A stretch of 64,000 nucleotides of DNA, taken from Pseudomonadota bacterium. GTDB taxonomy: Bacteria; Pseudomonadota; Gammaproteobacteria; Burkholderiales; Burkholderiaceae_B. The stretch covers positions 124,001 through 188,000 of the forward strand of contig JAEWEV010000011.1 of NCBI GenBank assembly GCA_023389155.1. The letters are read 5' to 3'. A program made the position numbers and the translations under genes. The notes under the pieces were generated by a model. That model was not told the origin of the DNA. It ran no database searches and worked only from the letters and a program-made list of their open reading frames with translations. Positions 9,687 through 17,126 of the stretch are shown in pieces; positions within the stretch are counted from its first letter, which is position 1; each line of letters opens with the position of its first letter.

Positions 9687-9713
9687 CAAGGGCCCCGGAA
9701 TTGCGGGCCCTTG
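9687..9713 (+). terminator. Hairpin downstream of acnA
   Basis: CAAGGGCCC (9687-9695) pairs perfectly with GGGCCCTTG (9705-9713) around a 9-base loop. The T-tract that follows is poor. It is the likely acnA terminator and may also serve the convergent TauE-like gene. Confidence 0.6.
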
Positions 9714-9806
9714 TCTGCGCATCAAGCCCGCGTATATCCCCCGACCGGCCGGCCAGAGTACCCGGCCCGGTCTTTGGGGACACAGCCATGACTTAGCCAA
9801 AATGAC

Positions 9807-10631
9807 TTAGCCAAAGACACCGAACTGCTGCAGAGCCTTGAACAGCATATAGGCAGCCAGAGCAAACAGCAGGCCGGCAAACACCTTGCGCAGTTTGTCC
9901 ACGGGCAGCGAATGCGCCTGGCGGGCACCGATAGGCGCCATCAGGACACTCATGATCACCAGCAGCACCAGCGCGGGCCAATAGACATAGCCCAGCATGC
10001 CATCGTGCACACCGACTTCACGAATCCCTGACAGGATATATCCCACGCTGTTGGACAGCGCGATGGGAAACCCCAGTGCCGCTGACGTTGCCACCGCATT
10101 GCGTAATGGCACGTTGCACCAGACCATGAAGGGAACAGAAAGAAACCCGCCGCCAGCCCCGACCAGCCCGGAGATGAAACCGATACCGGTGCCCGCTGCC
10201 GTTCGCCCAAGCATGCCGGGCAACTGCCGCGATGGCTTGGGCTTTTTATTGCGCAGCATCTTGAAGCCGGAATAGCCGACGAATAAAGCAAAAAAGAGCG
10301 AAAGTGCGGCGCCATGCAGATAGGCAAAAATGGCACCTCCCGAGAGCAGCCCCCCAAGCACAATGCCAGGCGCCAGGGTAAAGACCACTGACCAGAGCAC
10401 TGCGCCTTGCCTGTGATGCGCCCGCATGCTGGACAGGGAAGTAAAAAGAATCATGCCCATGCTGGTTGCAATGGCCGAATGCACCGCAAGATCTGGCGAC
10501 ATAAGTGACGCGCCAAAAATCAGGGTCAGAAACGGAACCAGGACCATGCCACCGCCAACGCCCAGAAGGCCAGCCATGAATCCACCAAACGCGCCCAGGC
10601 ATAACAGGGAAATAATGGTCAGTACACTCAT
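9807..10631 (-). CDS. TauE/SafE family membrane transporter (sulfite/organosulfonate exporter type)
   Basis: A 274-residue inner-membrane protein with about eight hydrophobic helices in two related halves. Each half carries the family glycine motif: GLLGVGGGMVLVP near residue 22 and GLVGAGGGFLSVP near residue 158. The family moves anions such as sulfite, sulfoacetate or taurine-related compounds; the substrate here is unknown. The ATG at 10631 is chosen because hydrophobic sequence starts there. A TTG at 10649 has a slightly better ribosome site and would add six residues. There is no sulfur gene next to it. Confidence 0.85.
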   Translation of the reverse strand: MSVLTIISLLCLGAFGGFMAGLLGVGGGMVLVPFLTLIFGASLMSPDLAVHSAIATSMGMILFTSLSSMRAHHRQGAVLWSVVFTLAPGIVLGGLLSGGAIFAYLHGAALSLFFALFVGYSGFKMLRNKKPKPSRQLPGMLGRTAAGTGIGFISGLVGAGGGFLSVPFMVWCNVPLRNAVATSAALGFPIALSNSVGYILSGIREVGVHDGMLGYVYWPALVLLVIMSVLMAPIGARQAHSLPVDKLRKVFAGLLFALAAYMLFKALQQFGVFG

Positions 10632-10704
10632 CGTGCGACCCCGGCGCAAGGATCCGAAACTCCGCTGAGGAGAAGATAGCCAGTCACCACAGGGCCGGCC
10701 GGCA

Positions 10705-11472
10705 TTACTTCAGGTTTCCCGAAAGGAACTGCTGCAGGCGCGGACTGCGCGTATTGCCAAAGACTTCGTTGGGCGTGCCTTCCTCTTCGACCGTTCCCTG
10801 ATGAAGGAACATGACATGGCTGGCAAGGTTGCGGGCAAAACCCATTTCATGGGTAACCACAATCATGGTTCGCCCCTCTTCGGCCAGCTTCTGCATCACA
10901 CGCAGTACTTCACCCACCAGCTCCGGATCCAGTGCGGACGTGGGTTCATCAAACAGCATAACTTCGGGTTCCATCGCCAGGGCGCGGGCAATCGCCACGC
11001 GCTGCTGCTGGCCGCCAGACATCTGCGAAGGATATTGCTTTTCCACGGCAGCAGGCAGGCCAACCTTGTTCAGATACTGACGGGCACGCTCGATGGCCTC
11101 TGCCCTGGGCACACCCAGAACATGTATCGGCGCTTCGATAATGTTTTCCAGCGCCGTCATGTGCGCCCAAAGGTTAAAGTGCTGGAACACCATGGCCAGC
11201 TTGGTGCGGAACATCTGCAGGCGCTTTTCATCGGAAACACGCAGGCGGCCCCGTGCGTCCTGGCCGACTGTCAGGGTCTCGCCATTCAGTGATACCGTTC
11301 CGCTATTGGGCTGCTCCAGAAAATTGATGCAGCGCAGGAAGGTACTTTTCCCGGAACCGCTGGAGCCGATCATGGCGATAACGTCACCGGCTTTGGCCTG
11401 CAGCGACACACCTTTCAAGACTTCGTTCTGTCCGTATGACTTGTGAATGTTCTGAACATCGAGTTTATACAT
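10705..11472 (-). CDS. Polar amino acid ABC transporter ATPase (HisP/ArtP type)
   Basis: 255-residue ATPase of a polar amino-acid importer, the last gene of a four-gene operon (receptor, two permeases, ATPase). Seen: Walker A GSSGSGKST (36-44), signature MSGGQQQR (151-158) and Walker B VMLFDEP (171-177) with Glu176. The ATG at 11472 follows the upstream permease stop by 7 bases; a longer open frame upstream is inside that permease and is discarded. HisP, OccP and ArtP are very close relatives, so the substrate class (Lys/Arg/Orn/His) is family inference only. Confidence 0.93.
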   Translation of the reverse strand: MYKLDVQNIHKSYGQNEVLKGVSLQAKAGDVIAMIGSSGSGKSTFLRCINFLEQPNSGTVSLNGETLTVGQDARGRLRVSDEKRLQMFRTKLAMVFQHFNLWAHMTALENIIEAPIHVLGVPRAEAIERARQYLNKVGLPAAVEKQYPSQMSGGQQQRVAIARALAMEPEVMLFDEPTSALDPELVGEVLRVMQKLAEEGRTMIVVTHEMGFARNLASHVMFLHQGTVEEEGTPNEVFGNTRSPRLQQFLSGNLK

Positions 11473-11479
11473 AACGATC

Positions 11480-12214
11480 CTAGTGTTGGCTGTAGCCCAG
11501 AAAGCCCAGCGTTCTCTTTTCCAGCCTGCGGAACAGTGCCACGAGAATAAACGAGACACACATATACAAAATGGCTGCCGTGCCATAAGAGGCAAACGTC
11601 AGATAGGTAGCAGCATTGGCGTCCCTTGCCACCTTCAGGATGTCAGGGACAGTGGCCGTAAACGCCAGCGACGTGGCATGCAGCATGAGAATGACTTCGT
11701 TGCTGTAGGCTGGCAGGGCACGGCGCAATGCGGAGGGCAGAATGATCCGCGTATACATTTTATACCGGGACATGCCGAAAGCGCGCGCGGCATCCAATTC
11801 TCCGTGAGCGGTGTTTTTTATGTAGCCGGCAAATATTTCAGTGGTATAGGCCAGCGTGTTAAGCATCAATGCAAGAACCAGACAGTTGTAGCCGCTCATG
11901 AAAAAAGACTGTAGCAACGGCGTATCCCTGACGATCTGCAGGCCGATCACGCCACTGTAGATCAGCAGGATTTGTACATATAACGGCGTTCCGCGGAAAA
12001 CATAACTGAAAACCCAGATCGGCCACGCGATCCAGCGGTTCTTCGACACGCGGCCCACGGACATCGGTATGGCTAGCGCCAGCCCAAGAATCAACGACAG
12101 CACCAGCACCCACAACGTGACTGCCAGCCCTGAATAGGCCGTGCCGTCCCAGAACAGCAGTGGCTTCCAATAATCGTTCAGAATGGTCAGGAAGTTGTCC
12201 AGGGCTTCGATCAC
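11480..12214 (-). CDS. Polar amino acid ABC transporter permease (HisM type)
   Basis: 244-residue inner-membrane permease with about five helices and the binding-protein-dependent transport domain. The cytoplasmic EAA-type loop is ELDAARAFGMSRYKMYTRII around residues 138-157, which couples to the ATPase. The TAAxTTEIFAGYI-like segment and RGTPLYVQ near residue 73 are typical of the HisM/ArtM side. Its start overlaps the end of the upstream permease by four bases, so translation is probably coupled. Confidence 0.92.
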   Translation of the reverse strand: MIEALDNFLTILNDYWKPLLFWDGTAYSGLAVTLWVLVLSLILGLALAIPMSVGRVSKNRWIAWPIWVFSYVFRGTPLYVQILLIYSGVIGLQIVRDTPLLQSFFMSGYNCLVLALMLNTLAYTTEIFAGYIKNTAHGELDAARAFGMSRYKMYTRIILPSALRRALPAYSNEVILMLHATSLAFTATVPDILKVARDANAATYLTFASYGTAAILYMCVSFILVALFRRLEKRTLGFLGYSQH

Positions 12215-12900
12215 AGTTGCGCCTCCCGGACCCCGACGGAATACTTGCGCTCAAGCATCCACAGGACAATATTGGACAGGGTGGTCAGTACCAGATAAAT
12301 GAATCCGGCCACGCTGATGAACATGAACATGGACGAGGTTGCCCGGCCGGCACCCTGTGTAACCTGCACCAGGTCGGTCAGACCGATAATGGACACCAGC
12401 GCCGTTGCCTTCAGGACAACCTGCCAGTTATTGCCAATGCCGGGCAAGGCAAAGCGCATCATCTGCGGGAACAGGATGCGCCGGCATACTTGACCGCCCC
12501 GCATGCCGTAGGCACGGGCCGCTTCCAGCTGTCCGCGCGGTACCGACATGAACGCACCGCGAAACGTCTCGGCAAAATAGGCTCCGTAGATGAAGCCGAT
12601 GGTCAGTACGCCTGCATAGAAGGGCTCGATGTCGATCACTTCCATGCCCAGCATGTCGGTCAGTTCATTCAGGCCCATCTGGATGCTGAAGAAAATGAGC
12701 AACATGAGTACCAGGTCGGGAACGCTGCGGATCAGCGTGGTGTAGGCCTGCGCGATACCGCGAAGGATGCGATTGCCCGACAGCTTTGCGCTGGCCCCGA
12801 TCAGACCCAGCACGAATGCCACGAGCAGCGACAGCAGCGCCAGCTTGATGGTTTCCCAGGTCCCAATAAGGATCTGGGCACCATATCCATGCAGAAACAT
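12211..12900 (-). CDS. Polar amino acid ABC transporter permease (HisQ type)
   Basis: 229-residue inner-membrane permease, partner of the HisM-type gene just downstream with which it forms the heterodimeric channel. Seen: about five hydrophobic helices, the RSVPDLVLMLLIFF segment around residue 59, and the coupling loop QLEAARAYGMRGGQVCRRIL near residues 125-144. It starts three bases after the receptor gene ends, which shows a tightly packed operon. Confidence 0.92.
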   Translation of the reverse strand: MFLHGYGAQILIGTWETIKLALLSLLVAFVLGLIGASAKLSGNRILRGIAQAYTTLIRSVPDLVLMLLIFFSIQMGLNELTDMLGMEVIDIEPFYAGVLTIGFIYGAYFAETFRGAFMSVPRGQLEAARAYGMRGGQVCRRILFPQMMRFALPGIGNNWQVVLKATALVSIIGLTDLVQVTQGAGRATSSMFMFISVAGFIYLVLTTLSNIVLWMLERKYSVGVREAQL

Positions 12901-12902
12901 GC

Positions 12903-13706
12903 TTATTGCTTCACATTCTTCAGGTCGACTTCACCCGGTTTGAAATATTTTTCAGAAATGCGGGCAATGGTGCCGTCCTGCTGCATCTCGCCCAGCGCCT
13001 TGTCGATGGCTTCTTTGAGCTTGCTGTCGGACTTGCGCATACCGATGGCGATTTCACCTGTCAGTGCCTCATCATCGGTAATGGGCTCACCCACAAAAGC
13101 AAAATTGCTGCCTTCCGGCTTGCTCAGGAAACCGCTCTGGCCGTTGGGTTTTTCAATGATGGCTGCATCCAGGCGGCCGGCTGACAGATCAGCAAACGTC
13201 TGGTTCTGATCCTGATAGGAAATGATCTGGACGCCATTGCTGCCCCATTTCTGCTTGGCATAGGTTTCCTGCGTGCTGCCCTGCAGGGCACCTACCCGCT
13301 TGCCCTTGAGCGATTCGGCGGTTGGCAGCAGGCCGCTGTCCTTGCGAGCCATCAGCTGGGTGGGGATACCGTAGATAGGTTCGCTGAAGGCAATGACTTT
13401 CTTGCGCTGCGGCGTGATCTGCATGCTGGAGTGAATCAGCGTAATCTTGCGGGCGGCCAGCGCCGGAATCAGGCTGTCGAAAGACTGCTCTACCCAGGTG
13501 CACTTGGTCTGCAGTTTTTCGCAGATCCCAGTCATGACATCTGCATCGAAACCTTCTATTTCACCCTTGGCATTTTTGTACTCAAAAGGCGCATAACCCG
13601 GCTCGACACCAATTCTGAGTTCTTTCCAATCGCTGGCCAGTACAGACGTACCAAATCCGGCAGACACACCCAGCGTGACGGCGAGCAGCCAATGTTTCAT
13701 CTTCAT
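12903..13706 (-). CDS. Periplasmic amino acid-binding protein (ArgT/HisJ-like)
   Basis: 267-residue receptor of the adjacent ABC importer. Seen: signal peptide (about 1-24, ending VLA), then LRIGVEPGYAPFEYKNAKG, the classical start of the type-2 binding fold of the lysine/arginine/ornithine and histidine receptors. GFDADVMTGI and the SSMQITPQRKKVIAFSEP segment contain the alpha-carboxylate-binding Ser and Arg region. It is the first gene of the operon. Its promoter must lie between 13707 and 13960, divergent from the acetyltransferase. Cationic amino acids are the likely ligands from family membership, not from a specific residue I can defend. Confidence 0.92.
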   Translation of the reverse strand: MKMKHWLLAVTLGVSAGFGTSVLASDWKELRIGVEPGYAPFEYKNAKGEIEGFDADVMTGICEKLQTKCTWVEQSFDSLIPALAARKITLIHSSMQITPQRKKVIAFSEPIYGIPTQLMARKDSGLLPTAESLKGKRVGALQGSTQETYAKQKWGSNGVQIISYQDQNQTFADLSAGRLDAAIIEKPNGQSGFLSKPEGSNFAFVGEPITDDEALTGEIAIGMRKSDSKLKEAIDKALGEMQQDGTIARISEKYFKPGEVDLKNVKQ

Positions 13707-13960
13707 GTTTTCTCACTTGCTGAAATTTTGTAAAACCAGGGAAGCAGTCAGGCCGGGGCCATTGGTACTGGCCAGCCGCGCCCATGTTCCTTAATCCGAA
13801 ATAGTACTGATTTGTGATGCTTCTGACCACTAGGGATCACCTTTAGCCCAAATTTTCCTGTCGGTTTCTGCCGAAAAATGCCCTGTCATGCCACTTGCGC
13901 CAGACTGATCTTCTTTATAATATTGTTTTTTGGCCTCACGCCCCCCGCAGGATTCATCCC

Positions 13961-14569
13961 ATGATTACTCCCTTTCCCAAGCCTCTGGCACCCATTCAAC
14001 TAGAAGGGTACGGCATTGTGCTGCAACCCATGCGTCTTGCGCACGCAGAGGGACTGCGCAATGCAGCTGCAGACGGCGAACTGTGGAACCTGACGTTCAC
14101 ATCCGTGCCCGAACCCGGCCAGGAAACAGCGTACATCGAGGCGGCGCTCAAGGGACAGCAGGAGGGGCACATGCTGCCGTTCGTGGTCCTGGACTCCAAA
14201 TCCCGGAAAATCATCGGCACCACCCGATATCACGATATTGTGCCCGACATTGCGCGCCTGGAAATCGGCTACACCTGGTATGCCAAATCCTGGCAGCGCA
14301 CTCACGTCAATACCGTCTGCAAATATCTGATGCTGTTCTACGCTTTCGAATCCCTCCAGGCCAATGTGGTGGGATGGCGCACTGACAACCTGAACCAGCG
14401 TTCCCAGAACGCCATCGAGCGCCTGGGGGCAAAAAAGGATGGCGTGCTGCGCGGCCACGCGCTGCGACGGGACGGGTCCATCCGTGATACGCATATGTAC
14501 AGTATGACGCAGCAGGAATGGCCGCAAGTCAAGCAGCAACTCAAGGCAAAACTGCCCGCCCAAGCGTAG
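13961..14569 (+). CDS. GNAT family N-acetyltransferase (RimJ/RimL-like)
   Basis: 202-residue protein of the RimJ/RimL/SpeG-like branch. Seen: acyl-CoA-binding core IIGTTRYHDIVPD followed by RLEIGYTWYAKSWQRTHVNT (about residues 97-117), and the C-terminal SQNAIERLGAKKDGVLRGH signature of N-alpha or ribosomal-protein-type acetyltransferases. The start at 13961 is chosen because family homology begins shortly after; the frame is open from 13895. It is divergent from the amino-acid importer. The substrate is unknown. Confidence 0.86.
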   Translation: MITPFPKPLAPIQLEGYGIVLQPMRLAHAEGLRNAAADGELWNLTFTSVPEPGQETAYIEAALKGQQEGHMLPFVVLDSKSRKIIGTTRYHDIVPDIARLEIGYTWYAKSWQRTHVNTVCKYLMLFYAFESLQANVVGWRTDNLNQRSQNAIERLGAKKDGVLRGHALRRDGSIRDTHMYSMTQQEWPQVKQQLKAKLPAQA

Positions 14570-14736
14570 CGCACAGGTCCGTAGCTGGAATCCTGTGTCG
14601 TCGGCGTCTTGCGTTTATGCACAGACCCTCCCTGATGGGTGATCACCGCCAGGCACAGAAAAACGGGGCGGATTTCTGAAAGCGCAAACGGTTCGCCCCT
14701 GAATCGGGTACTGCCCCAGGCGCGCCGACTCCCTGT

Positions 14737-15741
14737 ATGACCCGGATGCCGCAGTGGGCTGATCCCGGCCCCATGCCTGTACCGACTACCGGTCGCTTGT
14801 TTTTCATCGCCTTTCTTACTGCTGTACTTATGACTGCTTTGCTGTTCTCCCTGCTTCCCATTGCTGCCTTTCTGGTGGCCGGCTACGCAATCGGCTATTT
14901 TCTGCCTGCCCGGACCGTAACAATATTGTCCCGCAGTATCACGCCTTTTGTATGGATCATGCTTTTTGCCATCGGCTATCGTTTCGGAGAACAGCTATCC
15001 GTGCTGCAGCACGTTGTGCAGATCCTGAAAACCGCAGGGCTCTATTCAGTCGGGATTACGCTGTTCTGCGCGCTGGTTCTTCTGGTGATTTTCCCCGGCA
15101 GTCGACAGACGCAAACGCCACATAGCGGTCTTGGCATCCTGCATGTCATCCGCGAATGCGGTATTGCGCTGGCGTTTCTGGTAGTCGGCCTGGGGCTGGC
15201 CGTATTGATGGCTCAGTGGAACCGGACGCTTCCCATTCCGAGTTCGGATTTCTTCCTTTATGTACTGCTGGCGCTTATCGGCGCCGATCTTGCCCACACT
15301 CCGCTCAAGCGCGATGCCATTCACCCCGCCATGTTTACCATTCCCGTCGTGGTCATTGTGGCCTCTTTGCTGGCGGGTGCAGCGATCGCCTGGCTAACGG
15401 GAACCGATATTCGCCATGGTCTGCTGCTTGGAAGTGGCTTTGGCTGGTTCTCGCTGTCCGGCGTGCTGGTCACGGCAAGACTGGGCGAATTCTATGGTGC
15501 CACTTCCCTTTTGACAGACCTGTTCCGCGAACTGTTTTCCATTGTTGTCCTGTTTTTCGCCGGGGCCCGATATCCGATGATCGGCATAGGCGCGGCAGGA
15601 GCGACTGCCATGGATACTACCCTGCCCATTGTACGCAAAACGGCCGGCAGCCCGTTCCTGGTCACTGCGATTTTTTCCGGTATCGTCCTGAGCCTGGTTG
15701 CCCCCTTCCTGCTGGGGTATATCCTTTCTTTATTCGCCTGA
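14737..15741 (+). CDS. lysO: LysO family lysine exporter
   Basis: Inner-membrane protein similar to E. coli LysO (YbjE), which exports L-lysine and the toxic analogue thialysine. Seen: many hydrophobic helices and, in the C-terminal half, GSGFGWFSLSGVL (about residues 230-242), FRELFSIV and GATAMDTTLP, all closely matching the LysO active core. The listed start gives 334 residues, about 35 more than E. coli. In-frame ATGs at 14773 and 14830 would fit the family better, and none has a good ribosome site, so the N-terminus is uncertain. It lies near a probable cationic amino-acid importer, so uptake and efflux genes are neighbours. Confidence 0.85.
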   Translation: MTRMPQWADPGPMPVPTTGRLFFIAFLTAVLMTALLFSLLPIAAFLVAGYAIGYFLPARTVTILSRSITPFVWIMLFAIGYRFGEQLSVLQHVVQILKTAGLYSVGITLFCALVLLVIFPGSRQTQTPHSGLGILHVIRECGIALAFLVVGLGLAVLMAQWNRTLPIPSSDFFLYVLLALIGADLAHTPLKRDAIHPAMFTIPVVVIVASLLAGAAIAWLTGTDIRHGLLLGSGFGWFSLSGVLVTARLGEFYGATSLLTDLFRELFSIVVLFFAGARYPMIGIGAAGATAMDTTLPIVRKTAGSPFLVTAIFSGIVLSLVAPFLLGYILSLFA

Positions 15742-15744
15742 TTG

Positions 15745-15753
15745 TGCTATAAT
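15745..15753 (+). promoter_or_regulatory. Extended -10 promoter element TGCTATAAT
   Basis: TG-N-TATAAT is a perfect extended -10 sitting directly after the lysO stop codon, pointing right. The -35 region (around 15725-15731) is poor, as is common with extended -10 promoters. Transcription would start inside the palindrome at 15755-15770. Confidence 0.6.
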
Positions 15754-15754
15754 T

Positions 15755-15770
15755 ACGTCTAAATAGACGT
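15755..15770. promoter_or_regulatory. Perfect palindromic operator candidate at the promoter start site
   Basis: ACGTCTA-AA-TAGACGT is a perfect 7-bp inverted repeat. It sits one base downstream of the extended -10, where a bound repressor would block transcription. Two more related half-sites follow: GTCTAATT at about 15788 and AATTAGAC at about 15823, themselves inverted relative to each other. The cognate regulator is not identifiable in the window. Confidence 0.55.
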
Positions 15771-15840
15771 TAATTTCGGTTAAATATGTCTAATTTATAT
15801 CAAATATATATTTACTCTCAGGAATTAGACTGTTTATCCC

Positions 15841-15978
15841 ATGCATACCTCATACATGCCTTTAACGGTGCGTATCAAGGTGTGTATCAAGCTGATGAGC
15901 CTTTCTCGTCAAGACACCCGGCGCGCTACCGCGTCGAGCCGCAAGACCAATCTGCGTGATCAGGTTGTTTTGTTTTAA
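15841..15978 (+). CDS. Possible 45-residue ORF in the lysO - peroxiredoxin interval
   Basis: ATG at 15841 opens a 45-codon frame ending at TAA 15976-15978. It lies 70 bases after the operator-bearing promoter. The protein is basic and Ser/Arg/Thr-rich in its second half and resembles the disordered start of some small DNA-binding proteins, but I recognise no family and there is no ribosome site. It may be the remnant of a lost regulator, an untranslated leader, or chance. Confidence 0.25.
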   Translation: MHTSYMPLTVRIKVCIKLMSLSRQDTRRATASSRKTNLRDQVVLF

Positions 15979-15994
15979 CTATCACCAATATAAA
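15965..15994 (+). promoter_or_regulatory. Candidate promoter of the peroxiredoxin-glutaredoxin gene
   Basis: TTGTTT (15965-15970), an 18-base spacer and TATAAA (15989-15994), followed by a second TATAAT (15995-16000), lie in a strongly AT-rich stretch about 140 bases before the coding start. I see no full OxyR site that I would defend. Confidence 0.4.
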
Positions 15995-16133
15995 TATAAT
16001 AAATTTTACTAATCACGATCCATTGCGTACAATGGATACATCTGATGAAACAACGCTGGTTGAGCCACATTCAGATCGGCTCCCCGGCCCCGTTTCATCA
16101 ACTCATTGTTTCACTAATTATAAGGAATCCAAT

Positions 16134-16868
16134 ATGTTGCAGAACAAAGAAGGCAAGCGCGTCCCATCCGTTACATTCCCTGTCCGTTCCGGCGATGAAT
16201 GGAAAAAAGTATCTACCGATGATATTTTCAAAGGCAAAACCGTTGTCGTGTTTTCGTTGCCTGGCGCGTTTACCCCAACATGTTCATCCACTCACCTGCC
16301 ACGCTATAACGAGCTGGCCAAAGCGTTCAAGGAACGCGGCGTGGACGAAATCGTATGTGTATCCGTAAACGATACCTTTGTCATGAACGAATGGAAGTCC
16401 CAGCAGGAAGCCGATAACATCACGGTTATTCCTGATGGAAACTGCGAGTTCACGGAAGGCATGGGTATGCTGGTCGATAAAAACGACCTGGGCTTTGGCA
16501 AACGTTCATGGCGCTACTCCATGCTCGTCAAAGACGGCGTGATCGAAAAAATGTTCATTGAGCCAGAAAAAGAAGGCGATCCGTTTGAAGTGTCTGATGC
16601 CGATACCATGATTCACTATATCGACAAAGATTATCAGGACAAACCGTCTATTGTGATGTTCAGCAAGCCAGGTTGCGGCTTCTGCGCCAAAGCCAAAGCC
16701 TTGCTCAAAGAGAAAGATCTGCCTTACGAAGAGATCGTTCTGGGCCGCGATGCCAGCACCGTTGCTGTTCGTGCAGCAACTGGCAAAACCAGCACACCGC
16801 AAATCTTCATCGGTGGCCAGTACATCGGTGGCAGCGACGAGCTGGCTGCGCACTTCGCAGGCAAATAA
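16134..16868 (+). CDS. Hybrid peroxiredoxin-glutaredoxin (Prx5-Grx fusion)
   Basis: 244-residue cytoplasmic peroxidase that reduces hydroperoxides and carries its own glutathione-dependent reductase domain. Seen: an N-terminal Prx5/AhpE-like domain (about 1-160) with peroxidatic Cys50 in PGAFTPTC. A C-terminal glutaredoxin domain (about 170-244) follows with CGFC (181-184) and the TSTP cis-proline motif (219-222). AAGGA precedes the ATG at 16134 at a good distance; an upstream in-frame start at 16023 lacks one. This fusion is known from Haemophilus, Chromatium and other proteobacteria. Confidence 0.93.
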   Translation: MLQNKEGKRVPSVTFPVRSGDEWKKVSTDDIFKGKTVVVFSLPGAFTPTCSSTHLPRYNELAKAFKERGVDEIVCVSVNDTFVMNEWKSQQEADNITVIPDGNCEFTEGMGMLVDKNDLGFGKRSWRYSMLVKDGVIEKMFIEPEKEGDPFEVSDADTMIHYIDKDYQDKPSIVMFSKPGCGFCAKAKALLKEKDLPYEEIVLGRDASTVAVRAATGKTSTPQIFIGGQYIGGSDELAAHFAGK

Positions 16869-16938
16869 GCCAGACGCCTCAGTCGTCACAACGGGCGCCG
16901 CAACATAGCTCGCGGCCTGTATCACCCGCCCCGTAGAT

Positions 16939-16993
16939 CCTGCCGGACACCTTCCGGCAGGCGACGACTGAATGCCACAAGTCATTGTGGCAT
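16939..16993. repeat. Two consecutive perfect inverted repeats
   Basis: CCTGCCGG (16939-16946) pairs with CCGGCAGG (16954-16961), and ATGCCACAA (16972-16980) pairs with TTGTGGCAT (16985-16993). Neither has a T-tract. With the terminator at 17024-17061 they give three successive stem-loops between the peroxiredoxin and lpd-like genes. Confidence 0.55.
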
Positions 16994-17023
16994 TGAGCGG
17001 TCAATCACAAGGCCGATATAACG

Positions 17024-17061
17024 GCAGCGGGCACGCATTTGTAGTGCCGCTGCTTTTTTTT
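17024..17061 (+). terminator. Intrinsic terminator after the peroxiredoxin gene
   Basis: GCAGCGG with CAC after a one-base bulge (17024-17034) pairs with GTGCCGCTGC (17044-17053), directly followed by T8 (17054-17061). It lies 155 bases after the peroxiredoxin stop and 66 bases before the next start. Confidence 0.8.
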
Positions 17062-17126
17062 CGCCTGCGAACCAGTAGAATCAACTGTGGTTCTGCGAGA
17101 GCAACCTTAAATATCAGGAATCGAAT

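Noticed and set aside
14570..14736. Possible riboswitch before lysO (GGGGCG/CGCCCC hairpin at 14665-14699)
   Set aside because: The stem is only six base pairs and I cannot fit the lysine riboswitch or another known class to the surrounding sequence.
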